Assembly: GCA_002331025.1 (NCBI GenBank)
Contig: DCYG01000007.1
Coordinates: 83,298 to 147,297 of the forward strand
Length of the DNA stretch: 64,000 nucleotides
Direction of reading: 5' to 3'
From: Firmicutes bacterium UBA2116
Lineage (GTDB): Bacteria > Bacillota > Clostridia > Tissierellales > Sedimentibacteraceae
How positions within the stretch are numbered: the first letter of the stretch is position 1; each line of letters begins with the position of its first letter. The notes below the pieces were generated by a model. That model was not told the origin of the DNA. It worked only from the letters and a program-made list of their open reading frames with translations, and did not search any database. Position numbers and translations under genes: made by a program. Below are positions 50,734 to 59,250 of this stretch, one piece after another.

Positions 50734-51699
50734 ATGAACAGAAATTATAAAACATCAAGTATTACTGAATCTGCAATGATTACAGGTATACTTGTTATTA
50801 TAGCGTATTTATCTTCTTTTTTTTCTGTAATAATGTTTTTTTATCCTACTCCGGCTATAATTTTAGCTAAAAGAAAGGGATTAAAATATGCAGCTTTGTC
50901 ATTGATAGCATCAGATTTAATTATATCGATGCTCTTGGGTGTTCAAACAGGTCTTGTGTTTTTTATTCTTTATACTCCTTTTGCAATGGCTTTATCATAT
51001 GCAATTTGCAGGGATAAGGAAGCAAACAGAACAATTCTTTACGGGACTGCTTCTTATATGATTTCCTTTGTAATCCTTATATTTTTGCTGGATTTAATTA
51101 TCGGAGTTAATTTCATACAGCAGCTGCAGGATATATATAGTGAAAGCCTTGGAATGATGAAGGAGATGCTCAATAATTACCCTGCCGGATTAGCAGGCGA
51201 CAGAGTTGAAGAAATGAAAAAGGTCATTGATGAAATAGATCCATTGATTATTTCAATTATGTTTCCTGCTATGTTGATTATTATATCGGTTATAATGTCA
51301 TACATTAATTATTTGGTGGCAAGTAAATTTGCAAACAGATTTAAAATAAAAATCAAAGACCATGAGGGACTCGGATATTTTTCATTCCCTAAAACCTTTA
51401 TGGTTGCAATGGCTGTGATGCTTTTAATTTCATATTTGATGGGTGCGCTGAAAATAAATGTTAATGCTATCCAGCTCAATTTGTTTTTAATAATGCTTGC
51501 TGCTATGTATTTGCAGGGCATCGCTGTAATTAAAATGTATTTGATAAAAAGGCAATTGAGTAAAAATCTTCAGAATCTGATGATGGGTATGGTTGTAGTT
51601 ATGTCGTTGTTTGTTTTTGGCGGAGCGATGATAGTGATTGCTTTGTTGGGACTTGTTGACTTGACTGTTGATTTGAGAAAGCTAAATCGTATTGTATAA
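50734..51699 (+). CDS. YybS-like DUF2232 membrane protein
   Basis: Membrane protein of 321 residues with about eight hydrophobic segments and a polar loop at about 130-165. It fits the DUF2232/YybS family, related to S-components of ECF transporters. Its position directly before gdpP, rplI and dnaB equals the Bacillus subtilis order yybS-yybT-rplI-dnaC, which is the strongest evidence. GAGGT precedes the ATG. Substrate or role is unknown. Confidence 0.88.
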   Translation: MNRNYKTSSITESAMITGILVIIAYLSSFFSVIMFFYPTPAIILAKRKGLKYAALSLIASDLIISMLLGVQTGLVFFILYTPFAMALSYAICRDKEANRTILYGTASYMISFVILIFLLDLIIGVNFIQQLQDIYSESLGMMKEMLNNYPAGLAGDRVEEMKKVIDEIDPLIISIMFPAMLIIISVIMSYINYLVASKFANRFKIKIKDHEGLGYFSFPKTFMVAMAVMLLISYLMGALKINVNAIQLNLFLIMLAAMYLQGIAVIKMYLIKRQLSKNLQNLMMGMVVVMSLFVFGGAMIVIALLGLVDLTVDLRKLNRIV

Positions 51700-51720
51700 T
51701 TTATTTATGGAGGTAATGAT

Positions 51721-53730
51721 TTGGAAAATAAAAATACCCCTAAATTTTTAAAGGATGACAGTATAATATACTTGACGGTGATAATTGTATTAATTGTAAT
51801 TTTTTTAATTGAAGGTATGTATATATATGCCGGTATTTCAAGCTTGATTTTAATGGGTGTTGCCGGATTGGCTTTAAAAAGGCAAATACAAAGAGAGAAG
51901 GAACTTAAAAACTACATAATAAATTATACAAAAAACATAGAAAATCTGTCGGTAAATTCATTTTATTATTCCCCTTTGCCTATAAGTATTATAGGTCCTA
52001 TGGGTAAAATTTTTTGGTTCAATAATAAATTCAAAGAGCTGATTGACGAGGAAAATGAAAATATCGAATTTATAAACGATTTTATACAAAACTTTCCTTT
52101 GAAAACATTGGAGGATTACAAAGAAGGCATTTTAAGCAACATTGAAATAGTTGAAACGGGTAAGACATTCAATGTAATGTACTATAAGTTAGAAGAAGGA
52201 AGATTCGGTGATAGCGTATCATATGTATGCTACTGGAATGAAAATACCGCATTTGCCAACTTAAAAATAAAGTATAACGATGAAAGACCAATAGTAAGCT
52301 TAATTCAGATAGACAATTATGATGAAATATCCGAGAAGCTTGACAAGGGTGAAAAAGCAGCCATGACAGCCGAGGTTGAAAAAATATTGAACAGATATGC
52401 TTCGGAAATGAATGGATTTGTTATGAGATACGATACATCTAAATTTTTAATGATGTTTGAAAATAAATTTTTAGAGAATCTTGAAGCTAACAAGTTCAGT
52501 ATGCTTGAAGAAGTAAAATGCCTTAAGGGCGGTACAGATTTTAATTTTACACTCAGTATCGGAACCGGTGCATTGGCAAAAAATCTGACTCAGCATTTGG
52601 AATATGCCAAGGGTGCTTTAGATGTGGCACTTGGCAGAGGCGGAGATCAGGCAGTTGTTAAAAGGATGAATTCCGTTAAGTTTTATGGAGGAAAGAGCAA
52701 GGCGGTTGAAAAAAGAACTAAGGTTAAAGCGAGAATTATATCCTATGCACTGAGACAAATAATCGACCAAAGCTCCAACGTATTAATAATGGGTCACCGT
52801 GTAGGCGATATGGATAGCTTAGGTGCATCCATAGGGCTTTATGCAATTGCTAAAAGCAGGGGTAAAAAACCATACATTGTTTTAAACACTGTAAATTATG
52901 CCCTTAAAAATATGTATGAAAGAATGAAAAAGGAAGACAGCCACTACATTGAATCGGTAATAAGTACAGAGGCAGCACTTAATCTTGTGGATCAAAATAC
53001 ATTGGTTGTAGTAGTGGATACTCACAGACCAAGCTATACGGAAGCACCGGAACTTTTACAAAAAGTTGATAAAATAGTGCTTATTGACCATCACAGAAGA
53101 AGTGAAGAATATATAGAAAATGCACTGTTGGATTATATAGAACCGTACGCATCCTCAACCTGCGAGCTTGTTTCCGAAATTGTACAATACATGGAAGAGC
53201 ATATAAAGCTTACTAAATTTGAAGCTGATTCATTATTGGCCGGAATAGTTGTTGATACAAATTCATTTACCTTTAAAACCGGAGTAAGAACATTTGAGGC
53301 GGCGTCGTTTTTAAGAAGAAACGGTGCGGATACGGTTGATGTTAAGGAGCTTTTTAACGAAAGTCTGGATTCTATGAAAAAGAAAACCGAAATTATCGAA
53401 AGATCGGAAATTATACTTGACGATGTTGCAGTATCATATATTGACGAAAATTCAGAAAACTCAAATGTTATAGCAGCACAAAGCGCCGATGAGTTATTAA
53501 CCATTAAGGGCGTTAAGATGAGCTTTGTGCTTGTAAGAAATGAGGATTATATAAATATCAGTGCCCGTTCATCAGGAACTGTCAATGTACAGGTAATTAT
53601 GGAGTACCTTGGCGGAGGTGGTCATTTGAATATGGCAGGGGCTCAGATACCTACTCAGGATATGGAGGAAGCTAAGAATAAGCTTTACGAGGCAATTTCA
53701 CACTACAAGAAGGAGAGTAACGATAAATGA
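51721..53730 (+). CDS. gdpP: cyclic-di-AMP phosphodiesterase (GdpP family)
   Basis: Membrane-bound phosphodiesterase of 669 residues degrading c-di-AMP. Order: two N-terminal membrane helices (about 15-55), a PAS domain (about 75-165), a degenerate GGDEF domain (about 175-310, without an intact GGDEF motif), then DHH (MGHRVGDMDSLGAS near 356-369, VVVDTHRPSYTE near 430, LIDHHRRSEEY near 454) and DHHA1 with GGGGHLNMAGAQ near 629-640. The start is TTG with AGGAGG-like GGAGGT upstream. The 3' end overlaps rplI by 4 bases. Confidence 0.95.
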   Translation: MENKNTPKFLKDDSIIYLTVIIVLIVIFLIEGMYIYAGISSLILMGVAGLALKRQIQREKELKNYIINYTKNIENLSVNSFYYSPLPISIIGPMGKIFWFNNKFKELIDEENENIEFINDFIQNFPLKTLEDYKEGILSNIEIVETGKTFNVMYYKLEEGRFGDSVSYVCYWNENTAFANLKIKYNDERPIVSLIQIDNYDEISEKLDKGEKAAMTAEVEKILNRYASEMNGFVMRYDTSKFLMMFENKFLENLEANKFSMLEEVKCLKGGTDFNFTLSIGTGALAKNLTQHLEYAKGALDVALGRGGDQAVVKRMNSVKFYGGKSKAVEKRTKVKARIISYALRQIIDQSSNVLIMGHRVGDMDSLGASIGLYAIAKSRGKKPYIVLNTVNYALKNMYERMKKEDSHYIESVISTEAALNLVDQNTLVVVVDTHRPSYTEAPELLQKVDKIVLIDHHRRSEEYIENALLDYIEPYASSTCELVSEIVQYMEEHIKLTKFEADSLLAGIVVDTNSFTFKTGVRTFEAASFLRRNGADTVDVKELFNESLDSMKKKTEIIERSEIILDDVAVSYIDENSENSNVIAAQSADELLTIKGVKMSFVLVRNEDYINISARSSGTVNVQVIMEYLGGGGHLNMAGAQIPTQDMEEAKNKLYEAISHYKKESNDK

Positions 53731-54173
53731 AAGTAATACTGTTGGAAGATGTTAAGAATGTAGGGAAAAAGGGAGAGATAATCAATGCAAAAGACGGTTA
53801 TGCAAAAAACTTTTTATTTCCTAAAAATTTAGCTATAGAAGCAACACAGGTAAACTTAAAAAATTTAGAACATGCAAATAAACAGAAGGAAGCAAAAGAA
53901 AAAGAAATATTTGAGGAAGCGAAAAAGCTTGAAGAAGAATTAATGAAGTTTACAATAGTTTTGAAGGGCAAGGCAGGCGAAAACGGCAAGCTTTTCGGGG
54001 CTGTAACCACAAAAGAAATCGCTGAAAATCTTGAAAAGGAACATGGAATAAATATCGATAAAAAGAAATTTGATTTAGATGAACCGATAAAATCAGTAGG
54101 AGAATATTTTGTAAAAATTAAGCTTCATCCTATGGTGAATGCAAAATTAAAAGTAATAGTAACTGATAAATAA
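53727..54173 (+). CDS. rplI: 50S ribosomal protein L9
   Basis: Ribosomal protein of 148 residues, full length. The N-domain signature GKKGEIINAKDGYAKNFLFP near 13-32 binds 23S rRNA; a long Lys/Glu-rich helix (about 45-75) links to the C-domain (KLFGAVTTKEIAENL near 86-100, KSVGEYFVKIKLHP near 122-135). The ATGA overlap with gdpP indicates translational coupling. dnaB follows after 10 bases. Confidence 0.97.
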   Translation: MKVILLEDVKNVGKKGEIINAKDGYAKNFLFPKNLAIEATQVNLKNLEHANKQKEAKEKEIFEEAKKLEEELMKFTIVLKGKAGENGKLFGAVTTKEIAENLEKEHGINIDKKKFDLDEPIKSVGEYFVKIKLHPMVNAKLKVIVTDK

Positions 54174-54183
54174 AGAGGAAAAT

Positions 54184-55515
54184 ATGGCTGATTTGATAAA
54201 TTTGGGAAAAGTACCGCCGCATAATGCCGAGGCAGAACAGAGAGTTCTTGCCTCTGCTTTAATTGACCATGTAGCTGTTGAAAAGGTCATTAACTTATTA
54301 AGTACCGAGGATTTTTATTTTGAAGCTAATAAAGAGATTTTTGACTGCATTAAACAGGTTCATATGCAAAATGTTCCGGTGGATGCTCTTACGGTTACGG
54401 AGGAGCTGAGCAAAAGAGGCAAAATTGATTATGTCGGTGGCTTTGAATATCTGGCAAACCTAACTGATAATATTATAACCTCTAAAAATGTTGAAGCTTA
54501 CTGCAATATTATCAGAGAAAAATCAACCTTAAGAAAATTAATCAGTGCTTCAAATGAAATTATTGATAAAAGCTATAAGGAAAATGATGAGGTTCAACGA
54601 ATTATTGAGCTGGCAGAATCAAGAATATTTTCTATATCACAGAACAGAAGCATTAATTCCTTTACTGAAATTAAAGAAGTATTAATGAGCGTTTTCAATC
54701 AGTTAGAAGAAAGAGCCATGAATAAGGGCGGACTTACCGGATTGACTACGGGCTATGATGATTTGGACAGAATGACATCGGGACTTCAAAGGTCTGATTT
54801 AATACTACTTGCTGCAAGACCTTCAATGGGAAAAACAGCTCTTGCATTGAATATTGCTATGAATTCAGTTAAGACAGGGGCATCGGTCGCGTTGTTTTCC
54901 CTGGAAATGTCTAAGGAGCAGTATGTTCAAAGAATTATAAGTATGGAATCAATGGTTGACAGCTCTAAGCTCAGGACAGGAAACCTAGGTGACGATGATT
55001 GGACAAGACTGATAGATGTTATGAGTGCAATTTCAAATTACAAGGTTTTTATAGATGATACCGCCGCAATTACGCTGTTTGAAGTTATGTCTAAATGCAG
55101 AAGGCTGAAAATCGAACAGGGACTGGATTTAATTATAATAGATTATTTACAATTGATGTCGGACGGTACAAGCTCTTCAAACAGGCAGCAGGAAATATCA
55201 AACATATCCCGTGGTCTGAAGGCGCTGGCAAGAGAAATGGATTGTCCTGTAATGGCATTGTCACAGCTTTCCCGTGCTCCGGAGCTGCGTAACGACCACA
55301 GACCGATTATGTCTGACTTAAGAGAGTCCGGTGCCATAGAGCAGGATGCCGACGTAGTTCTCATGCTTTACAGAGATGAATATTACTATAAGGAAGAATC
55401 GGAGAAAAAGGGTATAACTGACGTAATTATAGCAAAGCAAAGAAACGGTCCCGTGGGAACCGTAGAGCTTGCATGGATTGGTCAATTCACTAAATTCGGT
55501 AACATCCAGAGGTAG
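54184..55515 (+). CDS. dnaB: replicative DNA helicase
   Basis: Hexameric replicative helicase (DnaB; called DnaC in Bacillus) of 443 residues. N-terminal domain begins PPHNAEAEQRVLASALID near 11-28; the RecA-like domain has Walker A ARPSMGKTALALN near 211-223, SLEMSKEQ near 239, Walker B LIIIDYLQLMS near 316-326, and the arginine-finger region DLRESGAIEQDADVV near 378-392. No intein. The last gene of the operon, followed 60 bases later by a terminator. Confidence 0.97.
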   Translation: MADLINLGKVPPHNAEAEQRVLASALIDHVAVEKVINLLSTEDFYFEANKEIFDCIKQVHMQNVPVDALTVTEELSKRGKIDYVGGFEYLANLTDNIITSKNVEAYCNIIREKSTLRKLISASNEIIDKSYKENDEVQRIIELAESRIFSISQNRSINSFTEIKEVLMSVFNQLEERAMNKGGLTGLTTGYDDLDRMTSGLQRSDLILLAARPSMGKTALALNIAMNSVKTGASVALFSLEMSKEQYVQRIISMESMVDSSKLRTGNLGDDDWTRLIDVMSAISNYKVFIDDTAAITLFEVMSKCRRLKIEQGLDLIIIDYLQLMSDGTSSSNRQQEISNISRGLKALAREMDCPVMALSQLSRAPELRNDHRPIMSDLRESGAIEQDADVVLMLYRDEYYYKEESEKKGITDVIIAKQRNGPVGTVELAWIGQFTKFGNIQR

Positions 55516-55574
55516 CGATGGAGTGGCAATAGACTTGCTATGGAGTAGCTACGGATTGGCAATGGATAAAAAAC

Positions 55575-55596
55575 AAGAGCGCGTTCGCGCTCTTTT
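55575..55596 (+). terminator. terminator after dnaB
   Basis: AAGAGCGC (55575-55582), GTTC loop, GCGCTCTT (55587-55594) then TT. The flanking G+C-richer sequence includes loosely repeated GGCAAT/CAATTGC words. Confidence 0.75.
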
Positions 55597-55647
55597 CAAT
55601 TGCCTGTCAATTGCTAATCAACTGCCCATCTATCGCCTATCCATTGA

Positions 55648-57195
55648 TTATACCATTCGTGCGATTATTATTTTTGAACCTGCTGCCACTTCATTGTCTT
55701 CCGGCAGATTATTTATTTCCTTCAGATAATTGATTGAAAGGTTATAGTTTTTAGCAATATCCCAAATGCTTTCATTCGGCTGAACCACTCTGAATACCAG
55801 ACTTGGCATTTTACTTCTGTCTATAGGTGTAGTTTCGGTAATATTACTGATAACTGTTATTTCGTCTTTGTCTTTTAATTTCATACATACATTGATGTCA
55901 CAGTTAACAATTACCGAGTTGCTGCCTTTTCTGTAGGCACCGGATTTTGTGATGGTAATATCAGAATCAATTTCAGATTTAGCTTCATTATCCTTCAAAT
56001 CAAAGCTTGCCGTAAACGGCAATGATGCATATGCCTTATCAATCTTATTGATATCACCGTTCAGATACAGTATATTCATATCCATAAAGCCGTCAATAAT
56101 GTATTTGTTGTCAACAACTTTTTTTTCTGAAACCTTCGGACTGATATCGACGGTATAAATATCTTTAATTGTACCGGTTACAACATCAAAGCTGTTATCA
56201 TATTTTACAGTCTTATTCATTATGTCTGAAATACTAGTCAGGTTAACCTTTTCGGATTCTAAGTCGAGCACATATTCTGTTGAATAGCAATCGGTAATAA
56301 TGTTCTTTTCGACGGTATCAAATAAATTTGCATTAATCATGAAGGAAAGATCGAATTCAATCAACTTTAACTCATTGTCGTAATTTTCAGCTACCTTGTA
56401 TGTCATGTCATTAAGAGAGATATTTACGTCTCTTAGCATATCCTCACTTAAATTTTTTGCTTCTATGTAGTGAGTGAACGGAAATTCTTCTGATACATAA
56501 CCTGTAGAATTCAAATTGTTGTTTTCCGAATAAAGGAATGCAACCTTACAGATTCCTTCAACAAGCATTTTTTCATCCAATACATCAATGCTGGTAATAT
56601 ATACTTCTGAGTCTGCCTTCAATACTTTGGCAATTTCATCAGAGCCTTTATTAAGCTCTACAGCATCATTAATATTTACTTCCTCTGACAATGAATTAAC
56701 TTCATCCGTGTATTTTATATTTCTTGTTTTTGCCTGAAAGCTTCCGTCTGATTCTAAATTGGACACAAATGTTACGGGATGATTGTTAGCCAACTCTGTA
56801 TCCAATACAATTACAGCCTTGATTGAATAAGTTTTTTCCGCAGGTGAGTCGGAATCCATGTAGTCAAGAATTGCGTCAACATGTGCGGTCATGCCTTCCC
56901 GAGCATCCGGAAAAGCAATTTCTTCAGTAAAAGGAATTGTGTCTGTGATTGAATATACCAATATTTCCTCATCGTTTGAACGGTAAATAATGTTGTAAAC
57001 AACCTCTCCCTCTACTGTTACAGAGCCATCGCTGACAGTAACACCGTTAATCCTTGCCTTGCCCTCCGTAGATACGATTTTTTCTATATTTGGAGCATTA
57101 TCAGGGATTGTAAACTCGTTTTCCAACAAAACTTCAGTTGAATTTGAGCTAATAAACTCATTAATATTAAAAGTATCGCTAATTAATTTATACAA
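55648..57195 (-). CDS. SPOCS (DUF3794) and LysM domain protein, spore-coat type
   Basis: Protein of 515 residues with repeated SPOCS/DUF3794 units (about 30-120, 165-275 and 325-425) and a C-terminal LysM domain, VVQPNESIWDIAKNYNLS near 463-480 followed by INYLKEINNLPED. SPOCS-LysM proteins occur in spore-forming Clostridia and are thought to act in the spore coat. There is no signal peptide, consistent with assembly from the mother-cell cytoplasm. The start is TTG at 57195 behind AAAGGAGG. A sigma-E-like promoter is suggested at 57245-57274. Confidence 0.88.
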   Translation of the reverse strand: MYKLISDTFNINEFISSNSTEVLLENEFTIPDNAPNIEKIVSTEGKARINGVTVSDGSVTVEGEVVYNIIYRSNDEEILVYSITDTIPFTEEIAFPDAREGMTAHVDAILDYMDSDSPAEKTYSIKAVIVLDTELANNHPVTFVSNLESDGSFQAKTRNIKYTDEVNSLSEEVNINDAVELNKGSDEIAKVLKADSEVYITSIDVLDEKMLVEGICKVAFLYSENNNLNSTGYVSEEFPFTHYIEAKNLSEDMLRDVNISLNDMTYKVAENYDNELKLIEFDLSFMINANLFDTVEKNIITDCYSTEYVLDLESEKVNLTSISDIMNKTVKYDNSFDVVTGTIKDIYTVDISPKVSEKKVVDNKYIIDGFMDMNILYLNGDINKIDKAYASLPFTASFDLKDNEAKSEIDSDITITKSGAYRKGSNSVIVNCDINVCMKLKDKDEITVISNITETTPIDRSKMPSLVFRVVQPNESIWDIAKNYNLSINYLKEINNLPEDNEVAAGSKIIIARMV

Positions 57196-57244
57196 AATAA
57201 ATCCTCCTTTAAGATAATACAGTTAGAATCAGCATTCTTTTATA

Positions 57245-57274
57245 AATGTATATGCATAATAAATTTCAATAGTA
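57245..57274 (-). promoter_or_regulatory. possible sigma-E-type sporulation promoter
   Basis: On the minus strand TACTATT (57268-57274) resembles the sigma-E -35 at 6 of 7 positions, and TATACATT (57245-57252) the -10 CATACANT at all but the first position, with a 15-base spacer. Speculative; it rests on pattern and the spore-coat nature of the gene. Confidence 0.3.
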
Positions 57275-57305
57275 CAACGTATATGCAAATTTTTTTAAAA
57301 AATCA

Positions 57306-57334
57306 TTGACCTTTTGCTTTGGATAATATAAAAT
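57306..57334 (+). promoter_or_regulatory. pyrG promoter, upstream copy
   Basis: TTGACC (57306-57311), 17 bases, TAAAAT (57329-57334). Confidence 0.6.
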
Positions 57335-57350
57335 TGTTTAGTAAATACTT

Positions 57351-57379
57351 TTGAAGAATTTTGTAAAATAGTATACAAT
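57351..57379 (+). promoter_or_regulatory. pyrG promoter, downstream copy
   Basis: TTGAAG (57351-57356), 17 bases, TACAAT (57374-57379). Transcripts would start near 57386, about 20 bases before the leader hairpin. Confidence 0.6.
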
Positions 57380-57404
57380 AATATATTACCGATTAGCAAA
57401 TAAT

Positions 57405-57446
57405 AGAGCCAAAAAAAAAACCCCTTTTTTGTCTCTGTTTTTTATG
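57405..57446 (+). terminator. leader terminator / attenuator upstream of pyrG
   Basis: AGAGCCAAAAAA (from 57405) pairs with TTTTTTGTCTCT (57425-57436) with one mismatch, enclosing AAAACCCC and followed by GTTTTTT. It lies between the pyrG promoters and the gene, so it should act as a leader terminator unless disrupted. CTP-dependent attenuation is known for pyrG in other Firmicutes. Confidence 0.7.
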
Positions 57447-57528
57447 TTAGGAGGAAATTTGGGTCAAACCAATGTTAAAAATAAAAAATTAGTGGAATAA
57501 TATCGAGAGAGGAACGCAGGAGGAAAAA

Positions 57529-59142
57529 ATGCCAAAATACATTTTTATAACGGGAGGAGTAGTTTCTTCATTAGGTAAAGGGATTACAGCTGCATCATTA
57601 GGAAGATTACTTAAAGCAAGAGGATTGAAGGTTACTTTACAGAAGTTTGACCCATACTTAAATGTGGACCCTGGAACGATGAGCCCTTATCAGCATGGTG
57701 AGGTTTATGTTACTGATGACGGTGCGGAAACCGATCTGGACTTAGGGCATTATGAAAGAATTGTAGATATAGATTTGACCAAGTATTCGAGCATAACATC
57801 AGGTAAAATATATTGGTCTGTTTTGAACAAGGAAAGAAAAGGTGATTATCTCGGAGGAACGGTGCAGGTAATACCACACGTGACAAATGAGATAAAATGT
57901 ATGCTTAAGAGAGTTTCAAGTATAAATGATGTGGATGTAGTTATTACTGAAATCGGTGGCACAGTCGGTGACATTGAAAGCTTACCGTTTTTGGAAGCAA
58001 TTCGTCAAATACGCTATGAAGTCGGCAGAGAAAATGTAATGTATGTACATGTAACATTACTTCCCTACTTAACCAAAGCAGGTGAATTAAAAACAAAACC
58101 TACTCAGCACAGCGTAAAAGAATTATTAAGCATTGGTATCCAGCCGGACGTTCTTGTATGCAGAACAGAAAAAGAAATAACAATGGATTTAAAATCTAAA
58201 ATTGCTTTATTCTGTAATGTTGAAAGTCAAAATGTAATTCAAAATACGGATGCTGATTCATTGTATGATATTCCTTTATTATTAGAAGATGAGGGTTTGG
58301 CAAAAATAGTATGTAATCATTTCGGTATAAATTGTAAGGAGCCGGACTTGTCTGAATGGAATGATATGGTCAGACGCTCAAAGACGCACAACTCCCGCGT
58401 AAAAATTGCTTTAGTCGGAAAATATGTTGAACTGAAAGATGCTTACCTATCTGTTTATGAAGCATTGAAGCATGCCGGCATAGATAATTTAGCAGATGTA
58501 GATGTTTCCTGGATTCATTCCGAAAATGTCAACGAAGAAAATTATAAGGAAATATTGAAAGATCATGACGGTGTATTAGTTCCCGGCGGATTTGGAGACA
58601 GAGGTATAGAAGGTAAAATTTTGGCTGCAAGATATGCAAGAGAAAACAACGTTCCATTTTTAGGAATATGTCTCGGTATGCAAATGGCTGTAATTGAATT
58701 TGCAAGAGGGATACTTGATTATAAAGATGCTCACAGCTCAGAATTTGATATGGAAACAGAACATCCCGTAATTGACTTAATGAACGATCAAAAGGAAGTT
58801 GAAAATAAAGGCGGCACAATGAGATTAGGCAGCTATCCGTGCAAGTTAATTGACGGCACAAAGGCAAAGGAAGCTTATGAAGGTGCTGATATGATCAATG
58901 AAAGACACAGGCACCGATATGAATTTAATAATGATTTCAGACAAGTTTGCACAGAAAACGGACTAATAATCTCCGGTGTTTCTCCGGATAACAAATTGGT
59001 TGAAATTGTTGAGTTAAAAAATCATCCTTGGTTTGTTGCTGCTCAATTCCATCCTGAATTTAAATCAAGGCCAACAAGAAGCCATCCGCTATTCAGGAAT
59101 TTCATTAAGGCAGCGGTAGATAATACTAATTCGCATCAATAG
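57529..59142 (+). CDS. pyrG: CTP synthase
   Basis: Makes CTP from UTP, ATP and glutamine; 537 residues, full length. Synthetase domain starts YIFITGGVVSSLGKGITAAS (residues 4-23) with the P-loop; ITEIGGTVGDIESLPFLEA near 142-160. The glutamine amidotransferase domain has the nucleophile in FLGICLGMQ near 376-384 and the His-Glu pair in QFHPEFKS near 506-513. An AGGAGG site precedes the ATG, and the leader has two promoters and a terminator hairpin. Confidence 0.98.
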   Translation: MPKYIFITGGVVSSLGKGITAASLGRLLKARGLKVTLQKFDPYLNVDPGTMSPYQHGEVYVTDDGAETDLDLGHYERIVDIDLTKYSSITSGKIYWSVLNKERKGDYLGGTVQVIPHVTNEIKCMLKRVSSINDVDVVITEIGGTVGDIESLPFLEAIRQIRYEVGRENVMYVHVTLLPYLTKAGELKTKPTQHSVKELLSIGIQPDVLVCRTEKEITMDLKSKIALFCNVESQNVIQNTDADSLYDIPLLLEDEGLAKIVCNHFGINCKEPDLSEWNDMVRRSKTHNSRVKIALVGKYVELKDAYLSVYEALKHAGIDNLADVDVSWIHSENVNEENYKEILKDHDGVLVPGGFGDRGIEGKILAARYARENNVPFLGICLGMQMAVIEFARGILDYKDAHSSEFDMETEHPVIDLMNDQKEVENKGGTMRLGSYPCKLIDGTKAKEAYEGADMINERHRHRYEFNNDFRQVCTENGLIISGVSPDNKLVEIVELKNHPWFVAAQFHPEFKSRPTRSHPLFRNFIKAAVDNTNSHQ

Positions 59143-59170
59143 GCTCCTTTGAAGTAAATTACAAAGGGTC

Positions 59171-59206
59171 TCATTGAGATTCTTCACTATCGTTCATAAT
59201 GACAAA
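59171..59206 (+). repeat. partial GAGATTC-family repeat
   Basis: TCATTGAGATTCTTCACTAT followed by CGTTCATAATGACAAA matches one arm of the dispersed repeats at 43507 and 45809. A small CCTTTG/CAAAGG hairpin (59146-59167) lies just before it. Confidence 0.5.
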
Positions 59207-59215
59207 TATCAAAAG

Positions 59216-59250
59216 CTCCGTTAACTTTATGAGTTAACAGAGTTTTTTTT
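59216..59250. terminator. terminator downstream of pyrG
   Basis: CTCCGTTAACT (59216-59226) pairs with AGTTAACAGAG (59232-59242) with one mismatch, followed by eight T. It overlaps the end of the convergent gene at 59227. Confidence 0.85.

Noticed and set aside
55516..55647. Tandem repeat-like words (GGCAAT, CAATTGC) after dnaB
   Set aside because: They are loosely similar and do not form a regular array; only the terminator hairpin at 55575-55596 is well supported.
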